DNA of 64,000 bases from Bradyrhizobium sp. WBAH42 (GCF_024585265.1 NZ_CP036533.1:7263001-7327000); one strand, 5' to 3'. Shown: positions 28,001 to 36,327, counted from the first letter of the stretch. Translations and numbers: made by a program. Notes: generated from the sequence alone by a model not told the origin.

Positions 28001-28542
28001 AAGCCATCAAGCGGCTGCGCCAGGGCATCCAGAGCCTCAACAAGGAAGCCCGCGAGCGGCTCCTGACCTCGTTCGACGTCGTCAACAACCACTTCAAGCG
28101 CCTGTTCGTCGAGCTGTTCGGCGGCGGCGAGGCCGCGCTGCACCTGATCGAGAGCGACGACCCGCTGGAAGCCGGCCTCGAAATCATCGCCAAGCCGCCG
28201 GGCAAGAAGCCGCAGACGCTGTCGCTGCTGTCGGGCGGCGAGCAGGCGCTGACCGCGATGGCGCTGATCTTCGCGGTGTTCTTGACCAACCCGTCCCCGA
28301 TCTGCGTGCTGGACGAAGTCGACGCGCCGCTCGACGACCACAACGTCGAACGCTACTGCAACCTTTTGCACGAGATGACCGGCTCGACCGACACCCGCTT
28401 CATCATCATCACGCACAACCCGATCACGATGGCGCGGATGAACCGGCTGTTCGGCGTCACCATGGCCGAGCGCGGCGTCTCGCAGTTGGTGTCGGTGAGC
28501 CTCGCCGAGGCGGTGGACATTCTCGACCAGAACGTGGCGTGA
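25078..28542 (+). CDS. smc: Chromosome segregation protein SMC
   Basis: SMC is the ATPase of the condensin-like complex that organises and separates chromosomes. The 1154-aa protein has the Walker A motif GPNGCGKS at residues 31-38, a long Ala/Glu/Arg coiled coil, a globular hinge around residues 500-640 (DGITVDKGFEKAIGAALGDDL and later VWRWDGFVAAA), a second coiled coil, and the C-terminal head with LSGGEQALTAMALIFA and PICVLDEVDAPLDDHNVERY (signature and Walker B). The ATG at 25078 gives the usual MKITRLRLHGFKSF. scpA and scpB are not in the window. Confidence 0.97.
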   Translation: MKITRLRLHGFKSFVEPTDFVIEPGLTGVVGPNGCGKSNLVEALRWAMGETSYKSLRAADMDAVIFAGSGNRPARNHAEVTMTIDNADRTAPAAMNDSQLLEISRRIEREAGSVYRINGRDVRARDVQILFADAATGARSPALVHQGKIGEIIQAKPEQRRRVLEDAAGVAGLHARRHEAELRLKAAETNLTRVEDVIGQLSGQMEGLKKQARQAVRYREVAAKVRKAEATLFHLRWIGAHADVNESGQTHDLAVREMAERTQHQAEAARIQAIRAAEMPALRDAEARAAAGLQRLTNAREQLDREEERAKERVAELERRLAQFEGDISRAQQQTMDADVALQRLDAEDAELKEEIKSRVEKRSGVDERVAEAEAVLTETEQRFAELTTALADLTAKRNQLEANVRTHRDKLARLDQEIANVTAEEQKLAAETGGFGDLDELTATVETAEQTLAASEAAAQASEAAHVAARQTLESSRSPLVEADKRVQRLETEARTISKIVNGETKNLWPPIIDGITVDKGFEKAIGAALGDDLDAPIDPSAPMRWTNVGHSEGDPELPEGAVPLSNHVQAPAELARRLAQIGVVPRERGAELVSQLKTGQRLVSPEGDVWRWDGFVAAAHAPTGAARRLAERARLVDIENELEQARIDAQIKRQALENAESELQMAASTEGASREAWRAAQRELNVARERHANAEREISRHAARKATLSEAHSRLAADRAEAEAAYEYAEAGIGELPSSEDTETQLAAVRSDIEGRRRMAAQVRAEAQALAREAELADRRVQAILAERTEWQNRKESAASHIDTIQARIAELTIERSELENAPAVFAEKRSALITEIEYAENDRRMAADALATAETAMAETDRVAKLTLEALSSAREATARAEERMEGARRRLEDIEREIRDMLEVEPQAVAGLAEIEPGAELPPLHEIEEDLEKMRRDRERLGAVNLRAEEELREVETQHTGLVTERDDLVEAIKRLRQGIQSLNKEARERLLTSFDVVNNHFKRLFVELFGGGEAALHLIESDDPLEAGLEIIAKPPGKKPQTLSLLSGGEQALTAMALIFAVFLTNPSPICVLDEVDAPLDDHNVERYCNLLHEMTGSTDTRFIIITHNPITMARMNRLFGVTMAERGVSQLVSVSLAEAVDILDQNVA

Positions 28543-28584
28543 GTCCGCAGTCGCGCCACACCCATTGACGTCATCATCCGCCTT

Positions 28585-28684
28585 GTGCGCAAATTGCGCA
28601 CTGGAGCGGACTGACCCAGTACGCCGCAGCTTCTCGGTTGACGGCACTGTCACGGAGTACTGGATGCCCCGCTTCGCGGGGCAT
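28585..28684. repeat. Group of short palindromes downstream of smc
   Basis: Three inverted repeats follow one another: GTGCGCAA-A-TTGCGCAC (28585-28601), CCAGTAC...GTACTGG (28616-28663) and ATGCCCCGC-TTC-GCGGGGCAT (28664-28684). The last ends 8 nt before the next ATG. They resemble fragments of bradyrhizobial intergenic repeats. Confidence 0.6.
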
Positions 28685-28692
28685 GACCGCGG

Positions 28693-29673
28693 ATGCAGAT
28701 CTCCCCCACCCTTCCCGCCGAACTGAAGGCCGCGCTCGACGGCAAGCTCCAGGGCTTCTCCCGCAGCGACGCGGCGCAGCGCTCGCAAAGAATCTCGACC
28801 GCCTATCGCGCCGGTGGCGGCTCCGGCACGATCAAGTCCGAAGCCGATGCGCTCGCTTATGCGCTGGCGCGCATGCCTGCGACCTACGCGGCGGTGGCGG
28901 CCAGCGTCAATGCGCTCACTGAGATCGCGCCTGATCTCGCCCCCGAGACATTGCTCGACGTCGGCGCCGGCCCGGGCACCGCCAGCTGGGCGGCCGCGGA
29001 AGCCTTTCCGTCGCTGCAGGATTTCACGCTGCTCGACGCCAATGCCACGCTGAGCCGGCTCGCGCTGGAACTGGCACGCGACAGCACGCGCCTCGCGGAC
29101 TGCCGCTATCTGCCCGGCGATGCCAGCGGCAATCTCGCTGAAGTCTCGCAAGCCGATCTCGTCATCGCCAGCTACGTCATCAATGAGCTCGGCGAGGCCG
29201 AACAGCGCAAGCTCGCGGAAGCGATGTGGGCCAAAGCGCGCCACGCGCTGGTGGTGATCGAGCCCGGCACGCCGGCCGGCTATGCGCGCATCCTTGCGCT
29301 GCGCAAGCAGCTGATCTCAGCTGGTGCCTTCGTCGCCGCGCCCTGCCCGCACGAAAGGCCCTGCCCGCTCATCGCCCCCGACTGGTGCCATTTCAGCCAG
29401 CGCCTGCCGCGGTCGCAGGCGCACCGCCAGATCAAGGGCGCCGAGGTGCCGTTCGAGGACGAGCGCTTCATCTACGTCGCGCTGACTCGCACGCCTCCGG
29501 CCATGCGCGCCGCGCGCGTGCTAGCGCCGCCGGACATCGGCAAGGCGGAGATCACGGCCAAGCTCTGCACGGAGGCTGGGGTTGCGCCGGCAAAAGTCCC
29601 GCGGCGCGACAAGGCGGCCTATGCCGACGCGCGGCGCTGGCGCTGGGGCGATGCCGTCATGTCCGAAAGTTAA
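28693..29673 (+). CDS. Rsm22-family (mitoribosomal small-subunit-like) methyltransferase
   Basis: The 326-aa protein has the PF09243 pattern: YALARMPATYAAVAASVNAL, the S-adenosylmethionine site LLDVGAGPGTASWAA near residue 95, ADLVIASYVINELGE near 155, and ALVVIEPGTPAGYARI. A later Cys-rich part, CPHERPCPL and DWCHFSQRLPR, may bind an iron-sulfur cluster as described for the mitochondrial relatives. It probably acts in small-subunit ribosome assembly; this is inferred from the family. Confidence 0.85.
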   Translation: MQISPTLPAELKAALDGKLQGFSRSDAAQRSQRISTAYRAGGGSGTIKSEADALAYALARMPATYAAVAASVNALTEIAPDLAPETLLDVGAGPGTASWAAAEAFPSLQDFTLLDANATLSRLALELARDSTRLADCRYLPGDASGNLAEVSQADLVIASYVINELGEAEQRKLAEAMWAKARHALVVIEPGTPAGYARILALRKQLISAGAFVAAPCPHERPCPLIAPDWCHFSQRLPRSQAHRQIKGAEVPFEDERFIYVALTRTPPAMRAARVLAPPDIGKAEITAKLCTEAGVAPAKVPRRDKAAYADARRWRWGDAVMSES

Positions 29674-29811
29674 TTTCGCCGGCCGGGCCTGCCTTGAACT
29701 CGGGCCGTTCCTGATCCGACCAAGTCCTACCTTCCCTCCGCGCCGGGCTCTCATCCCGCGTCAATTTGGTCTACCCTAGCGCCCGCCTTCTTCCCTCTTC
29801 AGGAGTTCTTC

Positions 29812-30372
29812 ATGTCGACCGGCTGGATCGTTCTCGGCGTCATCGTCGTCCTCGTGCTGTTCGCCTTCAGCGCCTACAACCGCCTGGTGGCGCTGAGCCA
29901 GCGCGTCGGCCAGGCCTTTGCCGACATCGACGTGCAGCTCAAGCAGCGCCACGACTTGGTCCCAAACCTGGTCGAGACCGTGAAGGGCTATGCCTCGCAT
30001 GAGCGCGGCACGCTCGACGACGTCATCAAGGCGCGCAACTCGGCGATGTCGGCGCAGGGCCCGGCGCAGGTGTCCGCGGCCGAAACCCAGCTCTCCGGTG
30101 CGCTCGGCCGGCTGATCGCGTTGTCGGAGGCCTATCCGGACCTCAAGGCCAACGCCAATTTCCAGCAGCTCGCATCCGAGCTCTCCGACCTCGAGAACAA
30201 GATCGCAGCCAGCCGCCGCTTCTTCAACAACGCAGTCCAGGAATACAACACCGGCATCCAGCAGATGCCCGCCGCTCTGTTCGCCGGCATGTTCGGCTTC
30301 ACCAGGAAGGAGTTCTTCGATCTCGGCGCCAGCCGCACCGAGGTCGAGGCGGCGCCGCAGGTGAAGTTCTGA
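29812..30372 (+). CDS. lemA: LemA family protein
   Basis: The 186-aa LemA protein has one N-terminal membrane helix (WIVLGVIVVLVLFAFSAYN, residues 5-23) followed by YNRLVALSQRVGQAFADIDV and the conserved LKQRHDLVPNLVETVKGYA. The rest is a helical bundle with ISRRFFNNAVQEYN-like sequence near 140-150. LemA proteins are often paired with an M48 or TPM-domain partner; here a membrane M48 protease gene follows after 32 bp. Confidence 0.95.
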   Translation: MSTGWIVLGVIVVLVLFAFSAYNRLVALSQRVGQAFADIDVQLKQRHDLVPNLVETVKGYASHERGTLDDVIKARNSAMSAQGPAQVSAAETQLSGALGRLIALSEAYPDLKANANFQQLASELSDLENKIAASRRFFNNAVQEYNTGIQQMPAALFAGMFGFTRKEFFDLGASRTEVEAAPQVKF

Positions 30373-30404
30373 TTTGAGCCGATAGGCCGGCAGGGCATCG
30401 CGTC

Positions 30405-31619
30405 ATGGCCGCGTATGGTCTCTACACGCACATCGCCTCGAACAAGTTTCGTTCGATGCTGCTGCTCGCCGGCCTGTTCGCGCTGGTCTACGTGCTGGTC
30501 TATGCCGGCGCGCTGGTGGCCGAGGTCGTCATCAACGGCAACGGCACGGTCGCCTATTATCTGACCCGGGCCTTCTCCGACCTGCTGAAGGCCGCGCCCT
30601 TCGCGACCGTTGCGGCGATCGCGTGGATCGCGATCGCCTATTTCTTCCACCAGTCGATGATCGACGCCGTGACCGGCGGCCACGCCGTCACCCGGCAGGA
30701 GGAGCCGCGGCTCTATAATCTGCTGGAAAACCTCTGCATCTCGCGCGGCATCACCATGCCGAAGCTGAAGATCATGGCGAGCCCGGCGCTGAACGCGTTC
30801 GCCACCGGTCTCAATCCGCGGCAATATTCCATCACGGTCACCACGGGTCTCCTCGATGCGCTCAACGACAAGGAGATCGAAGCGGTGCTGGGCCACGAGC
30901 TGACCCACATCAAAAACGGCGACGTGCAGCTCATGGTGGTCGCCGTCATCATCGCCGGCGTGGTCGGCTTCTTCGGCGAATTGTTCTTCCGCCTGTTCAC
31001 GAATCTGAACTGGAGCTCCGGTTCCGGCGGCTCCTGGTCCTCGGGCTCCTCCTCGTCCTCGCGGTCGTCCTCGTCCTCAAGCGACAGCAAGAGCTCCGGG
31101 GGCGGTGCGATCATCGTCATCATCATCGCAATCGTGCTGATCGTGCTGGCCTGGCTGCTGTCGCAGGTGGTGAAGCTCGCGCTGTCGCGGTCACGCGAAT
31201 ATCTCGCCGACGCCGGCTCGGTCGAGCTGACCAAAGATCCGGATGCCATGATCTCGGCGCTGCGCAAGATCGAGAATCGCGGCGAGCTGCCAGGCGCGAC
31301 CTCGGCGGTGATGGAGCTCTGCGTCGACAATCCGCGCGAGGGCTTTGCCGATCTGTTCGCGACCCACCCGTCCGTGCAGTCCCGGGTCGACGCCCTGGTC
31401 AAGTTCGCCGGCGGCCATGACCCCGGTCCGCTGCCGGACCCCACCGAAGAGACGGAACAGCCCGAGACCGAACAGGCCGAGGCGCAGGACGGTCCGCCGC
31501 CGCTCTCGCACGGGCCGTGGGGCGATGGCGCCGCTCCCGCCAATCCGCCGCCTGTTCCCGCGCCCAGCCCCTCGGGAGCCCCGGCAGCCAATCCGATGGG
31601 ACCGTGGGGCCGTCACTGA
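30405..31619 (+). CDS. M48-family membrane zinc metalloprotease
   Basis: The 404-aa protein has two N-terminal helices (residues ~17-42 and ~66-82), the zinc site HELTH at 164-168, a helix near 178-192, a Ser/Gly-rich low-complexity stretch of about 40 residues, another helix (IIVIIIAIVLIVLAWLLS), then SREYLADAGSVELT with the third zinc ligand. The C-terminus is Pro/Glu-rich. It is related to HtpX but the Ser-rich insertion and long tail are unusual. It follows lemA directly, a common pairing. A role in membrane protein quality control is inferred. Confidence 0.9.
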   Translation: MAAYGLYTHIASNKFRSMLLLAGLFALVYVLVYAGALVAEVVINGNGTVAYYLTRAFSDLLKAAPFATVAAIAWIAIAYFFHQSMIDAVTGGHAVTRQEEPRLYNLLENLCISRGITMPKLKIMASPALNAFATGLNPRQYSITVTTGLLDALNDKEIEAVLGHELTHIKNGDVQLMVVAVIIAGVVGFFGELFFRLFTNLNWSSGSGGSWSSGSSSSSRSSSSSSDSKSSGGGAIIVIIIAIVLIVLAWLLSQVVKLALSRSREYLADAGSVELTKDPDAMISALRKIENRGELPGATSAVMELCVDNPREGFADLFATHPSVQSRVDALVKFAGGHDPGPLPDPTEETEQPETEQAEAQDGPPPLSHGPWGDGAAPANPPPVPAPSPSGAPAANPMGPWGRH

Positions 31620-31827
31620 TGACGTGATTTGCCGCTTCATGCGGCAGGTTTCCCGGCAATCGGGAATATCCTCGGGAATTGCCGTGACTGGAGCGCAAGG
31701 AATTGAATTCTCCCTTGTTTCTGCCATGTTCGCGCCCAACAGCAGACTCGGGACGTCTTTTCGGACATCGATTTGGGGCCCGGCCGATTGCGACCTCGCG
31801 ATCGGGGGCGCGCGTTAGGGGACAGCA
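31620..31827. other. Intergenic region with hairpins after the M48 gene
   Basis: TGCCGC-TTCAT-GCGGCA (31630-31646) is a perfect stem, and CGGCAAT (31654-31660) pairs with ATTGCCG (31678-31684). They may end the lemA-M48 transcript. The remainder should contain a promoter for the NTPase genes; I see no clear boxes. Confidence 0.4.
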
Positions 31828-32580
31828 ATGGCAAAGCCGGCAGTGGTTGTGGTGGGCGCGGACAAGGGCGGGGTCGGCAAGACCACGGTATCGCGCACCC
31901 TGCTCGATTATTTCTCGGCCAACAACGTGCCGACGCGGGCGTTCGACACGGAGTCGCCGCGCGGAACCCTGAGGCGCTTCCACCCCGACATCACCGAGAT
32001 CGTCGACATGACGACGACGGCCGACCAGATGAAGATCTTCGACACGCTCAACGCTGTCAGCCCTTCGGTCACCGTCATCGACGTCCGCGCCGGCCTGCTC
32101 TCGCCGGCGCTGGCTTCGCTGCGCGACATCGGCTTCCTCGACGCCGCCAAGGCGGGCCAGATCACCTTCGCGGTGTTCCACATCCTCGGACCCTCGATCG
32201 CCTCGCTGGAGGAAATCGCGGAGACCGCGGGCTTCATGTCCGGCGCGAAATATTTCCTGGTGAAGAACTTCATCAACGACACCCAGTTCTTCCAATGGGA
32301 CCAGGCGACCTACAATTCCTACTTCCACCGCATCAAGGACGCGACCGAGCTGACCATCCCCAAGCTCAACGAAATGGCCTATGAGCAGGTCGAGGTGTCT
32401 TCCGTCCCGTTCCTGAAATTCGTCGCCAACAAGGGCATCAACGACGAGGCCGCGAACTATTCGTTCGTGCTGCGCGGCTATGTCCGGCACTGGCTGGCCA
32501 ACGTCTGGAGCGAGTTCGACCGCATCCGCCTGACCGACATCGTTGGTTCGAAATCCGTCACCCGCAACAGCGAAAAATAG
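31828..32580 (+). CDS. ParA/MinD-like P-loop NTPase, function unknown
   Basis: The 250-aa protein starts AVVVVGADKGGVGKTTVSRTLLDYF, with the deviant Walker A lysine of the ParA/MinD class (K13 in KGGVGKT). TRAFDTESPRGTLRRF matches the switch I position and VTVIDVRAG the Walker B-like strand. The second half has no obvious DNA-binding or membrane-targeting motif. There is no ParB partner. A related but shorter NTPase gene follows 62 bp downstream, and the two probably work together. The function is unknown. Confidence 0.8.
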   Translation: MAKPAVVVVGADKGGVGKTTVSRTLLDYFSANNVPTRAFDTESPRGTLRRFHPDITEIVDMTTTADQMKIFDTLNAVSPSVTVIDVRAGLLSPALASLRDIGFLDAAKAGQITFAVFHILGPSIASLEEIAETAGFMSGAKYFLVKNFINDTQFFQWDQATYNSYFHRIKDATELTIPKLNEMAYEQVEVSSVPFLKFVANKGINDEAANYSFVLRGYVRHWLANVWSEFDRIRLTDIVGSKSVTRNSEK

Positions 32581-32642
32581 TTGCGGACCCCGGGCGGATA
32601 CGGCTGGATTGGGCGGTGAGTTGGCCCAGATACTGGCTGTCG

Positions 32643-33311
32643 ATGCCCGCAACGCCCGTCTACATCATCTGCTCGCCTCGCCCGCAGGTCGGCAAGACCT
32701 TGCTGGCGCGGCTGCTGACAGAATTCCTGCTGCTTAAGAACGGCAACGTCGCGGCCTTCGACGTCAATCTGAAGGAGCCGTCGCTGCTCGATTACCTGCC
32801 GAAGGTGACCGAGACCGCCGACGTGATCGACACTTACGGCAAGATGCAGCTGATGGACCGCGTCATCGTCGATGACGGTGTTGCCAAGGTCATCGACCTC
32901 GGCTTCCACGCCTTCGACGAGTTCTTCAAGATGACCGACGAGATCGGCCTGTTGAAGGAGGCGGCGCGCCGGCATGTGGCACCACAGATCCTGTTCGTCG
33001 CCGACACCGACCGTGTCTCGGCCCGCGCCCACGAGACGTTGCGCGGGCAGATCCCGCGGATGAACCTGGTCACGGTGGACAACGAATATGTCGTCCGCGG
33101 CGAGCTGCCGCCGGCGATGGGAGGTGGCCGGCTGTTCCGCCTGCCGGCGCTGCCGGGTTTCCTGAAGACGTATATCGACCGGCTGAATTTCTCCTTCACC
33201 GGCTATCTGCGGCAGGAGAAGGACTCTTCCACCGAGCTGCATCAGTGGATCCGGCGCAACTACCTCGCCTTCCGCGAGCTTGAGCTCAGCCTGATCCTGC
33301 AACGGTCCTGA
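32643..33311 (+). CDS. P-loop NTPase related to the preceding gene
   Basis: The 222-aa protein has YIICSPRPQVGKTLLARLLTEF at residues 7-28, a P-loop in which the usual GGxGKT is replaced by RPQVGKT, so the deviant lysine of ParA proteins is missing. VAAFDVNLKEPSLLDYLP parallels the switch region of its neighbour and VAKVIDLGFHAFDEF the Walker B region. This looks like a diverged paralogue. I chose the ATG giving MPATPVYIIC. No partner or substrate is evident. Confidence 0.7.
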   Translation: MPATPVYIICSPRPQVGKTLLARLLTEFLLLKNGNVAAFDVNLKEPSLLDYLPKVTETADVIDTYGKMQLMDRVIVDDGVAKVIDLGFHAFDEFFKMTDEIGLLKEAARRHVAPQILFVADTDRVSARAHETLRGQIPRMNLVTVDNEYVVRGELPPAMGGGRLFRLPALPGFLKTYIDRLNFSFTGYLRQEKDSSTELHQWIRRNYLAFRELELSLILQRS

Positions 33312-33394
33312 TTTATTTTACCCGGGCAATATTGACCGACCGCCCGGCGGCTTGTATGACCTCGCGTGACACCCTTCCTCGCGAGACCAAGCCC

Positions 33395-33727
33395 ATGAGC
33401 ATCGACCGAAAGGCCGCGATTGCCGCCTACAAGGAGCGCAAGACCGCCGTCGGCATCTACGTCGTCCGCTGCGTGGCGACAGGCGAAGCCTGGGTCGGGC
33501 AGGCGTTTGATCTCGAGAAGGTCGCCAACCGGATCTGGTTCACGCTGCGCCAGGGCGGGCATCCCTGCCGCGCCCTTCAAGCGGCGTGGAACGCGCATGG
33601 CGCCGCTGGCCTGACATTCGCCGAGTGCGAGCGGCTGGACGAGGAGGAAACGAGCTACATCCGCGATGCACTCCTGAAGGACCGCATGCTGCATTGGCGG
33701 TCGGACCTCAACGCCGAAGCGATCTAG
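33395..33727 (+). CDS. GIY-YIG domain protein
   Basis: The 110-aa protein has GIYVVRCVATGEAWVGQAFDL at residues 20-40, a GIY-YIG motif in which the second part reads WVG, followed by the conserved Arg region NRIWFTLRQGGH and a distal Glu (SYIRDAL region). This single-domain type is common in alphaproteobacteria and is usually labelled a nuclease, though its target is unknown. I took MSIDRKAAIAAYKER as the start. Confidence 0.75.
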   Translation: MSIDRKAAIAAYKERKTAVGIYVVRCVATGEAWVGQAFDLEKVANRIWFTLRQGGHPCRALQAAWNAHGAAGLTFAECERLDEEETSYIRDALLKDRMLHWRSDLNAEAI

Positions 33728-33891
33728 TCGGCCACGTTCACTACCAGCCGCGCACCCTATCGGCGCTTTTCGCGGGCCGTGTCGATCGCCTGACATTTTC
33801 TTTGGCGCACCGATGATTTTGGCCCGCCTGCGCTGTCCTGATCCATAGGCGCGCCGGAATGATCCGGGTGGCCCGGACAGGGGGGTAATCC

Positions 33892-34638
33892 ATGGGATCG
33901 TTGCAAGATAAAAATGTCGTCGTCGTAGGAGGCAGCCGCGGCGTCGGCCGCGCAATCGCGGAAGCCGCCCTCGGCGAGGGAGCGACGGTCCTCGCCGTCG
34001 CCCGCGAAGCAGCAGCCCTGACTCAATTGGCGAACGAGACGCCGAGGTTGAGAACCCTTGCGGCCGACGCGACGCAGGATACAGCGCCGGGGCAGGTTTT
34101 CGCCGCGCTGGCGCCGGACGTCCTGGTGATCTGCGCGGGCTCACTTGCCCCCAGCGCGCCTATACAGGACCTGACCTGGGAGGCCTTCTCCGCCAACTGG
34201 GAAACGGACGTCAAGGCGTCGTTCCTGTTTTGCAGGGCGGCGCTGCGAGGTCCGCTCAAGCCGGGAACACGGATCGTCCAGATCTCCAGTGGCGCGGCCT
34301 TCAGCGGCGGACCGCCGTTTGCCGGCGGGTATGCGGGGGCAAAGCGCGCGCAGATCTTCCTGGCCGGTCATTGCCAGAAGGAGTCGGATCGGCTCGGACT
34401 GGGCCTGCGCTTCATGGACCTGGCCCCCATGCGTATCATGCCCGGCACCCGCGTGGGCAAGGGCGGCGTCGACGGCTATGCCGGCTATCTGGGCATCCAG
34501 CCCGCGGACGTTCTCGCGGGCATGACCGACATGCAAACGCCGGCCGATGTGGGAAGGGCGGTGGTTGCCCTGGCCACCGGGACATCGGAGGGCAGTTCCT
34601 TCATGGTGAGCGGGAGCGGACTTGCGCCGGCGGCCTGA
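33892..34638 (+). CDS. Short-chain dehydrogenase/reductase
   Basis: The 248-aa SDR has the cofactor loop VVVGGSRGVGRAIAEAAL (residues ~10-27), an NAG-like CAG at 81-83, the catalytic serine region ISSGAAF at 131-137, and the YAGAK Tyr147-Lys151 pair. VAREA after the second strand suggests NADP preference. Unlike most SDRs the C-terminal half has a DLAPMRIMPGTRVGKGG loop. It is followed 44 bp later by an ECF sigma factor gene; the two may form one transcript. Confidence 0.88.
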   Translation: MGSLQDKNVVVVGGSRGVGRAIAEAALGEGATVLAVAREAAALTQLANETPRLRTLAADATQDTAPGQVFAALAPDVLVICAGSLAPSAPIQDLTWEAFSANWETDVKASFLFCRAALRGPLKPGTRIVQISSGAAFSGGPPFAGGYAGAKRAQIFLAGHCQKESDRLGLGLRFMDLAPMRIMPGTRVGKGGVDGYAGYLGIQPADVLAGMTDMQTPADVGRAVVALATGTSEGSSFMVSGSGLAPAA

Positions 34639-34682
34639 GGCACACACAGAATGCAGATCGAATTCAGCACTGCAGGCCCGAC

Positions 34683-35411
34683 ATGACAGGCCCTCCTGGC
34701 CCTTTCGAGCCATTGGGCGAGCCAGGCCAGCCGTTCCTCGATCGGCTGGCCTTCGAGCATTTCACGGCGGCTCACCGTCGCGAGATCAAGCTCCACTGCT
34801 ACCGCATGATGGGCTCGCTGCACGAGGCGGACGACCTCGTACAGGAGACCTTTCTGCGAGCTTGGCGCGCGCGGTCGGAGTTCGACGGGCGAGGCTCGGT
34901 CCGCGGCTGGCTCTACACGATCGCCACCAACAGCTGCCTCAACGCTCTCAAGGCGAGGACCAAGACGCATCGCTTTCTCCAGCAGCCCGGACGGCCTCCC
35001 TCGCAGGGGCGGGCCACGGGCGGGCCCGCAGCCGAGCTTGCCTGGCTGGACCCTTACCCGGATGCGGAGCTTCCCGCCGTCGCCGACGACACGCCCGGTC
35101 CGGAAGCACGGTACGAGACCCGCGAAGCCGTGCAGCTCGCCTTCGTCGCGGCCATCCAGGATCTGCCGCCTAGGCAGCGGGCCGCGCTGCTGCTTTCCGA
35201 CGTCCTGGGATGGTCGGCTGTCGAAACGGCGCGATTGTTGGGCGGCTCGACGGCCTCGATCAACAGCGCATTGCAGCGGGCTCGCGCAACCCTCGCGGCG
35301 CGATATCCCGAGGGACGTCCCGCCGTCGATCGCAGACCAGCCGAGAGGAGGGACTGCTGCTCGAGCGCTACATGCAGACCTGGCAGGCCGCCAATCTCGA
35401 CGGCTTCATAG
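34683..35411 (+). CDS. ECF sigma factor (SigX5/SigJ-like), cut off from its C-terminal domain
   Basis: The 242-aa frame contains sigma region 2 (KLHCYRMMGSLHEADDLVQE, then WLYTIATNSCLNALKAR) and region 4 (LPPRQRAALLLSDVLGWSAV, then SINSALQRARATLAARY). After residue ~215 the sequence becomes unlike the family (RRDCCSSATCRPGRPP). The expected SnoaL-like tail is encoded in another frame from about 35340. No anti-sigma gene is nearby. ECF factors with such tails use the extra domain to tune activity, so this frameshift may alter control. Confidence 0.82.
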   Translation: MTGPPGPFEPLGEPGQPFLDRLAFEHFTAAHRREIKLHCYRMMGSLHEADDLVQETFLRAWRARSEFDGRGSVRGWLYTIATNSCLNALKARTKTHRFLQQPGRPPSQGRATGGPAAELAWLDPYPDAELPAVADDTPGPEARYETREAVQLAFVAAIQDLPPRQRAALLLSDVLGWSAVETARLLGGSTASINSALQRARATLAARYPEGRPAVDRRPAERRDCCSSATCRPGRPPISTAS

Positions 35412-35716
35412 AACTCTTGCGGGAGGACGCCACCTTTAGCATGCCGCCATGGCGGGAGTGGTATCAGGGGCGCGCGGCCATTCGGGCTTTCTTCGAGACC
35501 ATCTGGACCAGGTTTGCCGGCTTCCGAGCGGTCGCCATCGGCGCCAACGGCCAGCCGGCTGTCGGTGTCTACGCGCGCACCCATCAAGATCCGGCATGGC
35601 GCGCCCATTCGCTGCATGTCATCGAGCCTGCGGACGGCGGGATCGCCTCGCTGACGGTCTATCTGGGGCCGCTCGGGCCCGAGCTGTTTCCGGCCTTCGG
35701 CTTGCCGCCGCCCTAG
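35343..35716 (+). pseudogene. SnoaL-like C-terminal domain of the ECF sigma factor, in a shifted frame
   Basis: The frame reads SREEGLLLERYMQTWQAANL, then LREDATFSMPPWREWYQGRA and later HSLHVIEPADGGIASLTVYL, the usual tail of SigX5/SigJ-type sigma factors. It lies one frame away from the sigma gene; one inserted or two deleted bases would join them. The first ATG is at 35372 (114 aa) with no suitable ribosome site. A separate gene is possible but less likely. Confidence 0.7.
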
Positions 35717-35762
35717 CCAGGTCTGCGCTTGCCGCAGGCTCTCGCCGCAGCGGCGAGCACGC

Positions 35763-36302
35763 TCAATGCCCCTCGAACGTCATCAGCGTGCGCACCGGGA
35801 CGTCCATCGCACGCAGCTTGGCGGCGCCGCCGAGCTCGGGCAGGTCGATGATGAAGCAGACGGCGACGACGTTGGCGCCGATCTGGCGCAGCAGCTTCAC
35901 CGCGCCTTCCGCGGTGCCGCCGGTGGCGATGAGGTCGTCGACCAGGATGACGCGCTCGCCGGGCTGAATCGCGTCGACATGCATCTCCATCTCGTCGATG
36001 CCGTATTCGAGCGAGTAGGCGATGCGCACCGTGGTATGCGGCAGCTTGCCCTTCTTGCGGATCGGCACGAAGCCGGCCGAGAGCTGGTGCGCCACCGCGC
36101 CGCCGATGATGAAGCCGCGCGCCTCCATGCCGGCGACCTTGTCGATCTTGTTGCCGGCCCAGGGATTGACGAGCTCGTCCACGGCGCGGCGGAACGCGCG
36201 CGCATCCGCGAGCAGGGTTGTGATGTCGCGGAACATGATCCCGGGCTTGGGATAGTCCGGGATGGTGCGGACGCTCGCCTTCAGATCGTGGTCAAAGGTC
36301 AT
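35763..36302 (-). CDS. apt: Adenine phosphoribosyltransferase
   Basis: This salvage enzyme makes AMP from adenine and PRPP. The 179-aa protein has [20 protein letters not shown] at the start, [18 protein letters not shown] near 58, [18 protein letters not shown] near 99 and the PRPP-binding loop [18 protein letters not shown] at ~118-135. Length and motifs are standard. It lies 147 bp downstream of trpE(G) with a repeat in between. Confidence 0.96.
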   Translation of the reverse strand: MTFDHDLKASVRTIPDYPKPGIMFRDITTLLADARAFRRAVDELVNPWAGNKIDKVAGMEARGFIIGGAVAHQLSAGFVPIRKKGKLPHTTVRIAYSLEYGIDEMEMHVDAIQPGERVILVDDLIATGGTAEGAVKLLRQIGANVVAVCFIIDLPELGGAAKLRAMDVPVRTLMTFEGH

Positions 36303-36327
36303 GGTTATCTCACTCTGGCTTTTCCAC

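Noticed and set aside
25728..28343. Ser/Ala-rich minus-strand frame opposite smc
   Set aside because: It is the antisense reading of coiled-coil codons and has no recognisable domain; smc on the plus strand is complete.
26503..29244. Second long minus-strand frame opposite smc and the Rsm22-family gene
   Set aside because: It covers two real genes in antisense and has shadow-like composition.
35330..35372. Programmed ribosomal frameshift in the sigma gene
   Set aside because: No classic slippery heptamer or following pseudoknot is evident; a mutation or sequence error is simpler.
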